Shown here in pieces: positions 1 to 7,213 of a stretch of 11,552 bases of DNA. Position 1 is the first letter of the stretch, and each line of letters opens with the position of its first letter. The stretch lies in assembly GCA_964345295.1 (NCBI GenBank), contig CAYFQG010000036.1, positions 1-11,552 of the forward strand, written 5' to 3'. Origin of the DNA: JASBZA01 sp964345295 (GTDB lineage Bacteria; Bacillota; Clostridia; Saccharofermentanales; Fastidiosipilaceae). The translations under genes and the position numbers were made by a program. Under the pieces are notes generated by a model that made no database searches, was not told the origin of the DNA, and worked only from the letters and a program-made list of their open reading frames with translations.

Positions 1-1
1 C

Positions 2-33
2 AAAAAAAGACCCGCTTCCTGTGAAACGGGTCT
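2..33 (-). terminator. Rho-independent terminator of the ABC transporter gene
   Basis: Read on the minus strand this is a 10-bp stem (AGACCCGTTT paired with AAGCGGGTCT, one G-U pair) with a 6-nt loop, followed directly by seven T. It lies about 37 bases past the stop of the minus-strand ABC transporter gene, which it should terminate. Seen directly in the sequence. Confidence 0.9.
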
Positions 34-69
34 GCGTCGTTTTTCAAATGTGGCTACTATTTTGTAGGT

Positions 70-2778
70 CTATTCACTGCGAAGGGCTGCAACGGGATCC
101 ATTTTGGCCGCCTTACGAGAAGGAATCAGGCTGCCTATGACGGTCAAGACCATGCTGAGCGCGATTAAAATGAGGGCCGGCTTCAAGGGCAATTGGGCAT
201 TGACCATATCTGTTTCCGCTATAGAGTGAATGACGGAGTTAAGCGGGAACTGCAACAAGAGGCTGATACCGACACCGATTAGGCCTGCAAAAAGCCCGAT
301 GATAACGGCTTCGGCATTGAAAACCTGGGCAATGTTGCGTTTGGACGCACCGACCGCACGGAGGATGCCGATTTCTTTGGTCCGCTCCAGAACTGAGATG
401 TAGGTAATGATACCGATCATGATGGATGAAACGACCAGCGAAACTGCCACGAACGCTATAAGAACGTACGTAATCACATTGATAATCTTAGTCACCGACG
501 ACATCAGCAAAGCCACATAGTCGCTATAAACAATATGGTTTTCTTCTGTCGTTTGGTCATTATAGGCTTTAATACAATCGGCAATGCCATCCTTGTCTTC
601 GAAGCGATCGGCGTAGATACTGATTGAGGACGGAGAATCCAAACTGACCACACCGAATTCTTTTAGGTTGTTATCGTAAGTTGTGGGGTAAATCAGCGAA
701 TCGTATAAGGACAACATAGCTTCTGCATCCGGTTCTTCCAAATATTGGTCGAGTGCCTCGGCCATCTGGACTTCTTCCATGTGCTTTAAGGCTTCCATGG
801 CCTCCGGATTGTCACCTTCCGATATCAGGCGTTTATAAAGGTCTGCCTTATCTGAAACGGAAAAGCTCTTGATAAAGCGTGTTACGTCTTGAATCTTCTC
901 TTCGTCATCAGCCGGTTCAAAGGCAGCGCCGTTCACAATGTTGTGGTCGGGGTCGGCCTTTTGGGCTTTGGCAATATCGCTCTTATCGGCCTGTTCGATT
1001 AAGTAATCGGTCAGATCTTTGGTGTAAGCCATGGTCCCCCGCATCAAGGCAAAGTCCTGGTCGTCTTTAAGACGCACAACACCGCTGACCTTAAGCTCCA
1101 GGGCATCAGGCAACATCTCTTTAATGCTCGCATCGGTTTGGTCCAAAGGCTTGAAAGTGCCATCCTTCTCTTCGGTATAAAAATCACCTGCCGGGATAAG
1201 GCGATAGGTCTTCCCTAATACTTTTTCATAGTCAATTTTCTCCGAAAAGTAATCGATTTCCTCACCGGAGGCAATATCCTCATAATGCTTTTTCAAATCT
1301 TCAATCGGCAAAAGCCCCAATTCGTAGGCAGTCTGGGATCTGATTTCGTTTCGCTCATTAAGGATAAGGACTATTTCGTTATAAGCGTTGGGCCACTGTC
1401 CGCTTACGACTTCATAATTTTCTTTAACCAGGTCACTAATAAGCTGACCGTCTTGGCCCGACATCAGCTGCGAAAAATGCTTGACTGCTTCACCCGGCAT
1501 AGCGAAGTCTTGCGGGCCTCCCGGAATAAGGTTCTTACGAAACGGCGTCCCATCCAGGTTGTAGCCATCGGTCCTAAACCAGACCTCTTTAGGGTCCTGG
1601 GTGTAGACCGAGAAAAGCACCTGATAACTATAGTCGATACCGTTTTTTCCGACATACTCATGAATGGGACTATTGGGATCATCCAGGTATTTCTTGAATT
1701 CCGTTAGGTTATTATGCTTGATTCCCGCTGTGATAGAAGTCATTTCCAGGTCGTAACCCGAAGCATAAACACCGTCCGACTTGTGGTCTTCTCTATTTCG
1801 GCTGGATTCAGGAGGCCCCTCCATCATCCGGCTCATATCCATATCTTCAGCATTGATGGTGATGGGATAAGAAGACATCGTGTCCTTCTGAATATCGTCT
1901 ATATAGGTATTAACACCTGTAGACAAAGAAAGAATTAAGGCAATGCCGATAATACCGATGGAACCGGCAAAGGCGGTTAGTAAAGTACGGGCGATTTTGG
2001 TCCGAAGATTGCTTAGAGACAGCATCAAGGAAGTCCCGAAAGACATGGAAGACTTACCTAAGTTTTGATGCGAGATGGCGGCGTCCGCTTTGGCATCGGG
2101 CTCATAAGGGTTAGAGTCTTCGGTAATCTTACCGTCCAGCAAGTGGATGATTCTTGTCGCATACGCATCGGCCAAATCCGCATTGTGGGTAACCATAACA
2201 ACCAGGCGGTCTTGGGCAATTTCTTTAAGCAGCTCCATAATCTGGACACCGGTTTCGGAATCCAGCGCACCGGTCGGCTCATCAGCCAAAACGATATCCG
2301 GATTGTTGACCAAAGCACGGGCTATTGCGACCCTTTGCATTTGGCCGCCGGATAGCTGGTTGGGTCTTTTGTAAGCATGTTCTTTCAGGCCGACTTGGTC
2401 TAAAGCATCCAGAGCCATCTTACGTCGTTCCGACTTGCTGATGCCGGAAATGGTCAAGGCGATCTCCACGTTGCCTACGACAGACTGGTGGGGAATCAGG
2501 TTATAGCTTTGGAAAACAAAGCCGACCGAATGGTTCCGGTAAGAATCCCAGTCCCTGTCCTTATATTTTTTGGTCGAAATATTGTTGATTATCAAGTCTC
2601 CGCTATCGTATTGATCAAGCCCGCCGATGATGTTTAAAAGCGTGGTTTTACCGGATCCGGACGGCCCCAAGACCGCAACAAATTCATGCTCACGGAGGTT
2701 AAAACTGACATCGTCCAGAGCGTGCTGGACAAGATTCTCCGAGCGATAGGTCTTTTTTATATTCTTAATTTGCAGCAT
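70..2778 (-). CDS. ABC transporter, fused ATPase and FtsX/MacB-type permease
   Basis: A single 902-residue chain joins an ABC ATPase to a permease. The ATPase (about 1-230) has Walker A GPSGSGKT at 38-45, Q-loop Q90, signature LSGGQ at 142-146, Walker B ending D166-E167 and switch H198, so all ATP-hydrolysis motifs are present. The permease half has one membrane segment near 260-285, a soluble extracytoplasmic part of roughly 480 residues, then three more segments in the last 140 residues with the typical FtsX sequence RTKEIGILRAVGAS. This is the MacB/LolCDE-like fold, which uses ATP to drive motions outside the membrane rather than classical transport. The start has AGGAG about 8 bases upstream. 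No membrane-fusion partner or two-component system lies nearby, so the substrate (peptide, drug or lipoprotein) cannot be named. Confidence 0.93.
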   Translation of the reverse strand: MLQIKNIKKTYRSENLVQHALDDVSFNLREHEFVAVLGPSGSGKTTLLNIIGGLDQYDSGDLIINNISTKKYKDRDWDSYRNHSVGFVFQSYNLIPHQSVVGNVEIALTISGISKSERRKMALDALDQVGLKEHAYKRPNQLSGGQMQRVAIARALVNNPDIVLADEPTGALDSETGVQIMELLKEIAQDRLVVMVTHNADLADAYATRIIHLLDGKITEDSNPYEPDAKADAAISHQNLGKSSMSFGTSLMLSLSNLRTKIARTLLTAFAGSIGIIGIALILSLSTGVNTYIDDIQKDTMSSYPITINAEDMDMSRMMEGPPESSRNREDHKSDGVYASGYDLEMTSITAGIKHNNLTEFKKYLDDPNSPIHEYVGKNGIDYSYQVLFSVYTQDPKEVWFRTDGYNLDGTPFRKNLIPGGPQDFAMPGEAVKHFSQLMSGQDGQLISDLVKENYEVVSGQWPNAYNEIVLILNERNEIRSQTAYELGLLPIEDLKKHYEDIASGEEIDYFSEKIDYEKVLGKTYRLIPAGDFYTEEKDGTFKPLDQTDASIKEMLPDALELKVSGVVRLKDDQDFALMRGTMAYTKDLTDYLIEQADKSDIAKAQKADPDHNIVNGAAFEPADDEEKIQDVTRFIKSFSVSDKADLYKRLISEGDNPEAMEALKHMEEVQMAEALDQYLEEPDAEAMLSLYDSLIYPTTYDNNLKEFGVVSLDSPSSISIYADRFEDKDGIADCIKAYNDQTTEENHIVYSDYVALLMSSVTKIINVITYVLIAFVAVSLVVSSIMIGIITYISVLERTKEIGILRAVGASKRNIAQVFNAEAVIIGLFAGLIGVGISLLLQFPLNSVIHSIAETDMVNAQLPLKPALILIALSMVLTVIGSLIPSRKAAKMDPVAALRSE

Positions 2779-2806
2779 AATATTCTCCTGAGTAATATGT
2801 CCCTAT

Positions 2807-2812
2807 ATTATA
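2807..2812 (-). promoter_or_regulatory. Candidate -10 box for the ABC transporter gene
   Basis: A perfect TATAAT on the minus strand lies 29 bases upstream of the ATG. No good -35 is seen at 16-19 bases, so the promoter may need an activator. A 16-bp palindrome at 2841-2856 lies just upstream of the expected -35 position. Confidence 0.5.
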
Positions 2813-2840
2813 GGCGTCTAAGATTAAATTTCTGTAATAG

Positions 2841-2856
2841 AGCTTTGGCCAAAGCT
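2841..2856. repeat. Perfect 16-bp palindrome in a divergent intergenic region
   Basis: AGCTTTGGCCAAAGCT is fully self-complementary. It sits between the divergent ABC transporter and ElaA-like genes. It could be an operator dimer site. It also contains both orientations of the octamer CTTTGGCC, which is strongly over-represented in the window. It has no loop and no T-tract, so it is not a terminator. Confidence 0.6.
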
Positions 2857-2922
2857 TAATCATTGCGGCTAGATTGCCCTCTCTTTGGCCTAACCTGAAA
2901 GATTCGAGAAAGAGGCACAAGA

Positions 2923-3366
2923 ATGGAACTATGTATAAAACGTTTTGAAGAGCTCACCATCGACGAACTCTACGCCATCCTAAAACTTCGCGTCGATGTT
3001 TTCGTCGTGGAACAAAAATGTCCTTGTGACGAAATTGACAATCGGGACCAGGCAGCCATCCATGTCTATTTAAAAGACGCCGACGGCATCAAGGCCTATG
3101 TTCGTATTCTAGATCGAGGCGTTGTAAGCGAGCACGTGACCATTGGCCGAGTCATCGCTGCCCAAAGAGGTAAGGGTCTTGGTAGACGCGTGATGGAGGA
3201 AGCAATCAAGGCGGCTCAAGAGATTTTTGGCACTGACACTTTTTTCCTAGAAGCTCAAGTTTATGCCAAAGGCTTCTATGAGAAATTGGGCTTTAAACCC
3301 GTCTCCGAAGCTTTTTCGTTGGACGGCATTCCGCACGTGAAAATGGAGTTGAAAGTACGACAATGA
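2923..3366 (+). CDS. elaA: ElaA-like GNAT N-acetyltransferase
   Basis: A 147-residue protein resembling the ElaA subfamily of GNAT acetyltransferases, which move an acetyl group from acetyl-CoA to an unknown acceptor. Features seen are the ElaA-like segment FVVEQKCPCDEID at 27-39, the acetyl-CoA loop QRGKGLG at 81-87, the segment FYEKLGF at 118-124, and the ElaA-type ending DGIPHVKMEL at 134-143. The ATG is preceded by AAAGAGG at about 8 bases. The stop overlaps the start of the next gene (ATGA), so the two are probably translationally coupled. The subfamily assignment is from recognised motifs; the substrate is unknown. Confidence 0.88.
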   Translation: MELCIKRFEELTIDELYAILKLRVDVFVVEQKCPCDEIDNRDQAAIHVYLKDADGIKAYVRILDRGVVSEHVTIGRVIAAQRGKGLGRRVMEEAIKAAQEIFGTDTFFLEAQVYAKGFYEKLGFKPVSEAFSLDGIPHVKMELKVRQ

Positions 3367-3705
3367 ATAACAAGGATAAGACCCGCCTCTATTACAACCG
3401 GCTTTCGGATAGCATAATTTGTTCATGCGCCTATTGTAAAAACTACTATAAGCAGATAAGGCAAACATACCCTTCTCTCACACATTACCTGGCCGGTCTG
3501 GGAATCGATATAGCCAAACCATGGGAAAGCAATCCTTTGGAAGTAGAAAACGGCAAATTGCTATACAGTCCGGTTCAATATCTTGTCATGGGTGAGGCAC
3601 AAAATTTCCACGAGACACAAATTGACGGTGTCACTATTACTTTGGCCCGGTCCTATCCGGAACCTGACCTGGACGAAAACTTCTTTGTCATTGAATTAGG
3701 CCCTA
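3363..3705 (+). CDS. Small Cys-containing protein of unknown function (3' end in assembly gap)
   Basis: The first 114 residues are visible, then the assembly gap begins. It starts with the ATG that overlaps the stop of the ElaA-like gene. The N-terminal part carries CSCAYCKNYY (C-x-C-x-x-C), which could bind a metal, followed by QIRQTYPSLTHYLAGLGIDI. I recognise a family of small Bacillota proteins with this CxxCKNYY start and an ending of the type HFVLEFYP; here FFVIELGP occupies that place. If so, only a few residues are lost in the gap. No enzyme motif is visible and the function is unknown. Coupling to the acetyltransferase suggests a shared transcript. Confidence 0.7.
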
Positions 3706-3805
3706 NNNNNNNNNNNNNNNNNNNNNNNNNNNNNNNNNNNNNNNNNNNNNNNNNNNNNNNNNNNNNNNNNNNNNNNNNNNNNNNNNNNNNNNNNNNNNNN
3801 NNNNN
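3706..3805. other. Assembly gap 1 (100 N)
   Basis: Exactly 100 N, the usual placeholder for a gap of unknown length. The true sequence should hold the last codons of the small Cys-containing protein and the 5' part of the truncated GNAT that follows. Reading frames across it mean nothing. Confidence 0.98.
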
Positions 3806-4267
3806 AATGAAGGAAATCTTTACGATGCTCTGAACGATGAAAATACCAAAGCCTTTATTGTGATAAATGAAGGCCAAATGAAGGGTTTATTTGTCTGGTT
3901 AATTCTCCCGGAAAATCACTACATCGAACTCATCATCGGCCTTTCCGGTGCCGAATATGCCATTGATGAAATGCTTTGCCATATAGAAAAGCACTATCCT
4001 CAATATCAGATGGATTTTGTTATCAATCCTGGAAACATAGCTTTTCGTAAAGTCTTAGAGTCACGTCGGGCAACATTTGCTACTGAGCAAATAAAGTTAC
4101 TATGTGAGAAACCTGCTCAAAGCACTATCAGCTCTGAAATAATTTTGCTTAACGAAAACTATGAGGAAGTGTATAAAGCACTTCATCAGAAAAATGAAAT
4201 CGAGCTCTATGAATCCGTGGGCTTTGAACGTGTAGAGGGGCAAAACAGCCTGTATGCAAGTTATTAG
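3806..4267 (+). CDS. GNAT-like acetyltransferase, 5' truncated by gap, probable internal deletion
   Basis: The frame is open from the first base after the gap, beginning NEGNLYDALNDEN, and runs 153 codons to TAG, so the GTG at 3860 is internal and not a start. The first part (to about residue 125) looks like a GNAT domain, with a central strand-turn-strand KAFIVINEGQMKGLFVWLIL and a closing MDFVINPGNIAFRKVLESR. A second domain seems to begin at ISSEIILLNENYEEVYKALHQ, but within a few residues the sequence reaches IELYESVGFERVEGQNSLYASY, which is the end of a GNAT fold. About 70 residues, including the acetyl-CoA loop, are missing between them with the frame kept. This suggests a two-domain acetyltransferase with a defective second half. 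The substrate is unknown. Confidence 0.65.
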   Translation, partial: NEGNLYDALNDENTKAFIVINEGQMKGLFVWLILPENHYIELIIGLSGAEYAIDEMLCHIEKHYPQYQMDFVINPGNIAFRKVLESRRATFATEQIKLLCEKPAQSTISSEIILLNENYEEVYKALHQKNEIELYESVGFERVEGQNSLYASY

Positions 4268-4317
4268 ATTAACGAGGTAGAAGCAGTCCTTTCGATAGAC
4301 TCTAATAAATAAAATTT

Positions 4318-4341
4318 GCCTCACGCCGGATGGCGTAAGGC
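4318..4341. terminator. Hairpin terminator between convergent genes
   Basis: GCCTCACGCC and GGCGTAAGGC form a 10-bp stem with one C-A mismatch around the loop GGAT. On the plus side it is followed by a T-rich run (CTGTCTTTGTCTTT). On the minus side it is followed by AAATTTTATTTATT. It can end both the truncated GNAT gene and the glyoxalase gene. Confidence 0.75.
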
Positions 4342-4358
4342 CTGTCTTTGTCTTTCTC

Positions 4359-4745
4359 TTAGCGTGTACGTTCAGCCATGTAAGAACCGTCTCTTACAAT
4401 CTCAATCCAGTAGCCGTCGGGATCCTGAATAAAGTAGATACCCATCTTCTCATTCTCGAAACAGATACAGCCCATCTCCTTATGTTTACGATACGCTTCA
4501 TCGTAATCCGAGGCGGTCATGGCCAAATGGTATTCCAAATCTCCCAGGTTATAGGGCTCTTTACGGTCCTTAAGCCAGGTCAGTTCCAAGCGGAAACCGG
4601 TTGTCTCATCACCCAAAAATACAATGGTGAAATCCTCTTGTTCGTTGGTCCTTACCGGTACCAGGCCCAGGGCCTCTTTGTACCAAGCAAGACTCTTTTC
4701 CAAATCTAAAACGTTGAAATTGAAATGATTAAATGCAAAGTTCAT
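4359..4745 (-). CDS. Glyoxalase I-type (VOC family) lyase
   Basis: A 128-residue VOC-fold protein related to lactoylglutathione lyase, which detoxifies methylglyoxal. All four metal-ligand positions of glyoxalase I are present: H7 (NHFNFNV), E54 (RLELT), H73 (EYHLAM) and E115 (DPDGYWIEIV). The ending DPDGYWIE is the family signature. The start was placed at the internal ATG at 4745, not the upstream ATG at 4805, because AGGAGGACCCC directly precedes it and the fold begins there. Many Bacillota lack glutathione, so the thiol cofactor may differ (for example bacillithiol), or the protein may act on another small substrate. It is divergent from the DUF503 gene. Confidence 0.85.
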   Translation of the reverse strand: MNFAFNHFNFNVLDLEKSLAWYKEALGLVPVRTNEQEDFTIVFLGDETTGFRLELTWLKDRKEPYNLGDLEYHLAMTASDYDEAYRKHKEMGCICFENEKMGIYFIQDPDGYWIEIVRDGSYMAERTR

Positions 4746-4859
4746 GGGGTCCTCCTCTTGTGCTAATGATTGCCTCGATAGGCTCTTTACTTCTGAAATA
4801 TGCACCTATCCTACCCTACTTTCCTGTTACCCATCGTATCGATTCCTCCTCATATGCTC

Positions 4860-4865
4860 TATAAT
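4860..4865 (+). promoter_or_regulatory. Candidate -10 box for the DUF503-oxidoreductase pair
   Basis: A perfect TATAAT 42 bases before the ATG of the DUF503 gene. No convincing -35 is seen at 15-18 bases upstream, so this is tentative. Confidence 0.4.
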
Positions 4866-4907
4866 AAAGCCAACGTAAGCCTTAAAGAAAAGACTGTGAG
4901 AATCAAT

Positions 4908-5210
4908 ATGCACATACTTGCCATGGAAATCAGTCTGTATCTTCCCTACGCACATTCGCTGAAAGACAAGCGCCGTGTCCGCCAATCTCTTATGGCCAAA
5001 TTATCCAAGCATTTTTCGCTTAGTGTGCGCGAAAGCGACATGCAAGAACTAAGCCAGAAACTTGTTCTCTCTGCCGCTTTGGTCTGTTTGACACCCGGCG
5101 AAGGCGAAAATGAAGTACAGAAAATTCAAGACTATCTCTATCAATTTACGTTGGAAGAATCTTGTGAAGTTCAAGATTTTCTTTGGGATATGATAGATGT
5201 ATTTCATTAA
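4908..5210 (+). CDS. DUF503 family protein
   Basis: A 100-residue protein whose start, MHILAMEISLYLPYAHSLKDKRR, closely follows the DUF503 (YlxP-like) pattern, in which a strand is followed by HSLKDKRRV and a helix. The middle HFSLSVRESDMQELSQK also fits. The family is a small basic alpha/beta fold often found near infB/rbfA and of unknown biochemical role; here it stands apart from those genes. I chose the ATG at 4908 because the homology begins there, although the frame is open back to 4800. The ribosome site (GTGAGAATCAAT) is weak. It lies 32 bases before the oxidoreductase start and is probably co-transcribed with it. The C-terminal half is less conserved than usual. Confidence 0.78.
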   Translation: MHILAMEISLYLPYAHSLKDKRRVRQSLMAKLSKHFSLSVRESDMQELSQKLVLSAALVCLTPGEGENEVQKIQDYLYQFTLEESCEVQDFLWDMIDVFH

Positions 5211-5242
5211 GGCCCGGAGCCGAATCTAAGGAAGGAGACATT

Positions 5243-6685
5243 ATGTACGACGTCATCATTATAGGTGGAGGCATTATCGGTTGTTCCATCGCCAGAGCTT
5301 TGGCCAAATATCAGGCCAAAGTGGGACTTCTTGAAAAGAATGTCGATGTTTGTACTGAAACCAGCAAGGCAAATTCAGCCATCATGCATGCGGGTTATGA
5401 CGCAGTACCCGGCACACTTAAGGCCAATATGAACGCTCGCGGCATCAAGATGCTGCCTCAATTAAGTGAGGAGCTGGGCTTTCGCTTTGACCCTTGCGGC
5501 TCTTTGGTGCTCTCCTTCAACGAAGCGGACGACAAGATTCTGGACGAATTAATGGAGAGAGGACGTAAGAACGGTAACGAAGACTTGCGTATTTTAGACC
5601 CTGAAGAGATTTTCGAGATTGAACCTCGCATAGCTCGGAATGTACGCCATGCCCTCTACTCCCCTCATGCCGGTGTCGCAGATCCTTTCAACATGTGTTA
5701 CGGCAATATCGAAAACGCTGTCCAAAACGGAGTGGAGCTCTTTTTAGAAACCGAAGTCCTAGGGCTGGAAAAAGATGATACCGCCATCCTTATAAAAACG
5801 AACAAAGGCGAATTTAGGAGCCGCTTTGTCGTTAATGCCGCCGGACTTTTCTCGGACCGCCTTGCTGCCATGGCGGGCGACCGGGACTTTAAGATTCTGC
5901 CTACCAAAGGCGTTTACCGCATTCTCTCGCGTTCTCCGCAAGAAAAGATTCACACCGTTATTTTTCAAACTCCGGACGAACGCGGCAAAGGGATTTTGGT
6001 GACGAAAACATATGCCGGAAACACCATGTTAGGCCCAAGCTCCGAACTTATCGGCAAGATGGAAGATACGCCTAGCCTGGAAGAATCTTTGGCCTATGTC
6101 GATGAACTGGCCCAAAAATCCGTACCCGATGTAGACTTGAAACGTACGATCCATACCTTCACGGGCGTCAGGGCCAAACCCGATACCGGTGACTTCATGA
6201 TTTACCCTTCTAAACATATGCCGGGGGTCATTCATGCAGGGGGCATCGAATCTCCGGGCTTGACTTCCTCACCGGCCATTGCCGAATATGTGGAAGAGCT
6301 TTTAGTGGAAGCAGGCTTCAGTGCCGAATTGGATCCCGACTTTAATCCTATTCGACAAGCTTTCCATAAAACAGCCTGGATGTCCGAGGAAGGGCGCAAA
6401 GAGCTAGTTGCTGAAGATCCCTTATATGGTGAAAAAATTGACTTGTGCGAAGATGTTTCCAAGGCGGAAATCCTTGACGCCCTTCACAGAAAACCGGGAG
6501 CCGTAACCATCGACGGTATTAAAAGACGTGTTCGTGCCGGCGGTATGGGCTATTGCCAGGGGCGACGCTGCGTTCCTACCATTCGAAAAATCATGGCACA
6601 AGAACTCAGTGTTTCAGAAGAGCAAATTAAGACCGAACTTCATGGAGATGCTATTGTCGAAAGAGAGAGCCAAAGACTGGTTTAG
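5243..6685 (+). CDS. FAD-dependent oxidoreductase with BFD-like [2Fe-2S] C-terminal domain
   Basis: A 480-residue cytoplasmic flavoprotein of the DAO/GlpA group. The N-terminal FAD site is visible as G8-G-G10-I-I-G13 with acidic E31 at the end of the second strand. The segment HAGYDAVPGTLKANMN is typical of GlpA-like and 2-hydroxyglutarate-oxidase-like enzymes. The last 80 residues form a BFD-like domain with DGIKRRVRAGGMGYCQGRRC. C438 and C443 give the Cx4C pair and C402 is present, but the usual CxCE start reads D400-L-C402-E, so one cluster ligand is an Asp. The start at 5243 has AAGGAAGGAGA at 4 bases; the frame opens earlier, but this choice matches the fold. The substrate (glycerol 3-phosphate or another 2-hydroxy acid) is not decided by the sequence, and no GlpB/GlpC partner is present. 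Confidence 0.88.
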   Translation: MYDVIIIGGGIIGCSIARALAKYQAKVGLLEKNVDVCTETSKANSAIMHAGYDAVPGTLKANMNARGIKMLPQLSEELGFRFDPCGSLVLSFNEADDKILDELMERGRKNGNEDLRILDPEEIFEIEPRIARNVRHALYSPHAGVADPFNMCYGNIENAVQNGVELFLETEVLGLEKDDTAILIKTNKGEFRSRFVVNAAGLFSDRLAAMAGDRDFKILPTKGVYRILSRSPQEKIHTVIFQTPDERGKGILVTKTYAGNTMLGPSSELIGKMEDTPSLEESLAYVDELAQKSVPDVDLKRTIHTFTGVRAKPDTGDFMIYPSKHMPGVIHAGGIESPGLTSSPAIAEYVEELLVEAGFSAELDPDFNPIRQAFHKTAWMSEEGRKELVAEDPLYGEKIDLCEDVSKAEILDALHRKPGAVTIDGIKRRVRAGGMGYCQGRRCVPTIRKIMAQELSVSEEQIKTELHGDAIVERESQRLV

Positions 6686-6716
6686 CTAAGCGTTGACGTA
6701 TAATAACAAAGGGCAT

Positions 6717-6773
6717 TTATAATTCTTTGAGTAAATCCAAAACCCAAGGGATATCATCCTTGATATTATCCAT
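6717..6773 (-). other. 18-codon open frame overlapping the preceding stop
   Basis: ATG overlaps the TAA of the nucleotidyltransferase-like tail (ATGGATAA) and encodes MDNIKDDIPWVLDLLKEL. It could be a leftover start of a partner gene or chance. No ribosome binding site of note and no recognised family. Confidence 0.2.
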
Positions 6774-6827
6774 AGATTTTAATACCATCCTTTAATATTT
6801 CGTTTAATAACTCGTTATTATTTTTCA
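6766..6827 (-). CDS. C-terminal end of a probable nucleotidyltransferase (5' part in gap)
   Basis: From the gap edge, one minus-strand frame reads KNNNELLNEILKDGIKIYG and stops. The ending NEILKDGIKIYG resembles the last residues of small MNT-type nucleotidyltransferase domain proteins, which often follow or are fused to an Xre-type domain in toxin-antitoxin-like loci. Only 19 residues are visible and the catalytic GSxxxG-DxD part would be in the gap, so this rests on the tail motif and on the Xre domain on the other side of the gap. Confidence 0.45.
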
Positions 6828-6927
6828 NNNNNNNNNNNNNNNNNNNNNNNNNNNNNNNNNNNNNNNNNNNNNNNNNNNNNNNNNNNNNNNNNNNNNNNNN
6901 NNNNNNNNNNNNNNNNNNNNNNNNNNN
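6828..6927. other. Assembly gap 2 (100 N)
   Basis: Exactly 100 N, of arbitrary length. It splits the Xre-type gene from what looks like a nucleotidyltransferase tail. If those domains are intact, the true gap is probably several hundred bases. Confidence 0.98.
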
Positions 6928-7040
6928 TCATTATTCTCATACTCTTGATATGAACGCCTGGAAATCTCGAAATGATTTGCTGCTTCAATTTGAGTCATAT
7001 TTAATTTTTCTCGGGCCTGTTTTAGTGTCATCGTCATCAT
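6928..7040 (-). CDS. Xre-family helix-turn-helix protein, N-terminal part (3' end in gap)
   Basis: About 37 residues are visible. TLKQAREKLNMTQIEAANHFEISRRSYQEYENN is a clear Xre/Cro-type helix-turn-helix: the first helix, the MTQIEAANHFEIS turn, and a recognition helix SRRSYQEYEN. The ribosome site GAGGTG lies just upstream. The first ATG (7040) is only 2 bases from it, so the second ATG (7037) may be the true start. The rest is in the gap. In known loci this kind of regulator is followed by, or fused to, a nucleotidyltransferase, and the sequence on the other side of the gap fits. The repeats at 7069-7136 upstream may be its own binding sites. Confidence 0.75.
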
Positions 7041-7068
7041 TTCACCTCATAGGTATAACAGCACATAT

Positions 7069-7136
7069 TTGCGCATTTCAAAACACGTCTTGCGCAACTT
7101 TTGCGCTTCTCCTATGTTAAGATGCAATTTTTACGC
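7069..7136. promoter_or_regulatory. Helically phased TTGCGC repeats, candidate operator
   Basis: TTGCGC occurs at 7069, 7090 and 7101, and a variant TTACGC at 7131, all in the same orientation. The spacings are 21, 11 and 30 bases, close to whole DNA turns for the first three. They lie directly upstream of the Xre-type gene. The copy at 7090 extends to the palindrome TTGCGCAA. Autoregulation by the Xre protein is an inference. Confidence 0.5.
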
Positions 7137-7213
7137 ATTCCATAAAGCTTATAAAATGGCTGCCACACCGCACTTACATTCAACCTTTAGTGGATAGATA
7201 ATTAAACCGATAG

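Noticed and set aside
1285..1707. 140-codon plus-strand open frame antisense to the ABC transporter gene
   Set aside because: No ribosome site and no recognisable family. The minus strand here is clearly coding with intact ABC motifs, so this is a shadow frame.
6825..7040. A single 71-residue Xre protein reading across the gap
   Set aside because: The gap length is arbitrary, so the frame across the N run and the stop at 6825 have no meaning.
7052..7081. Promoter for the Xre gene: TTGAAA, 18 bases, TATACC on the minus strand
   Set aside because: The transcript would begin at about 7045, inside the ribosome binding site (7043-7048), so the mRNA would lose it.
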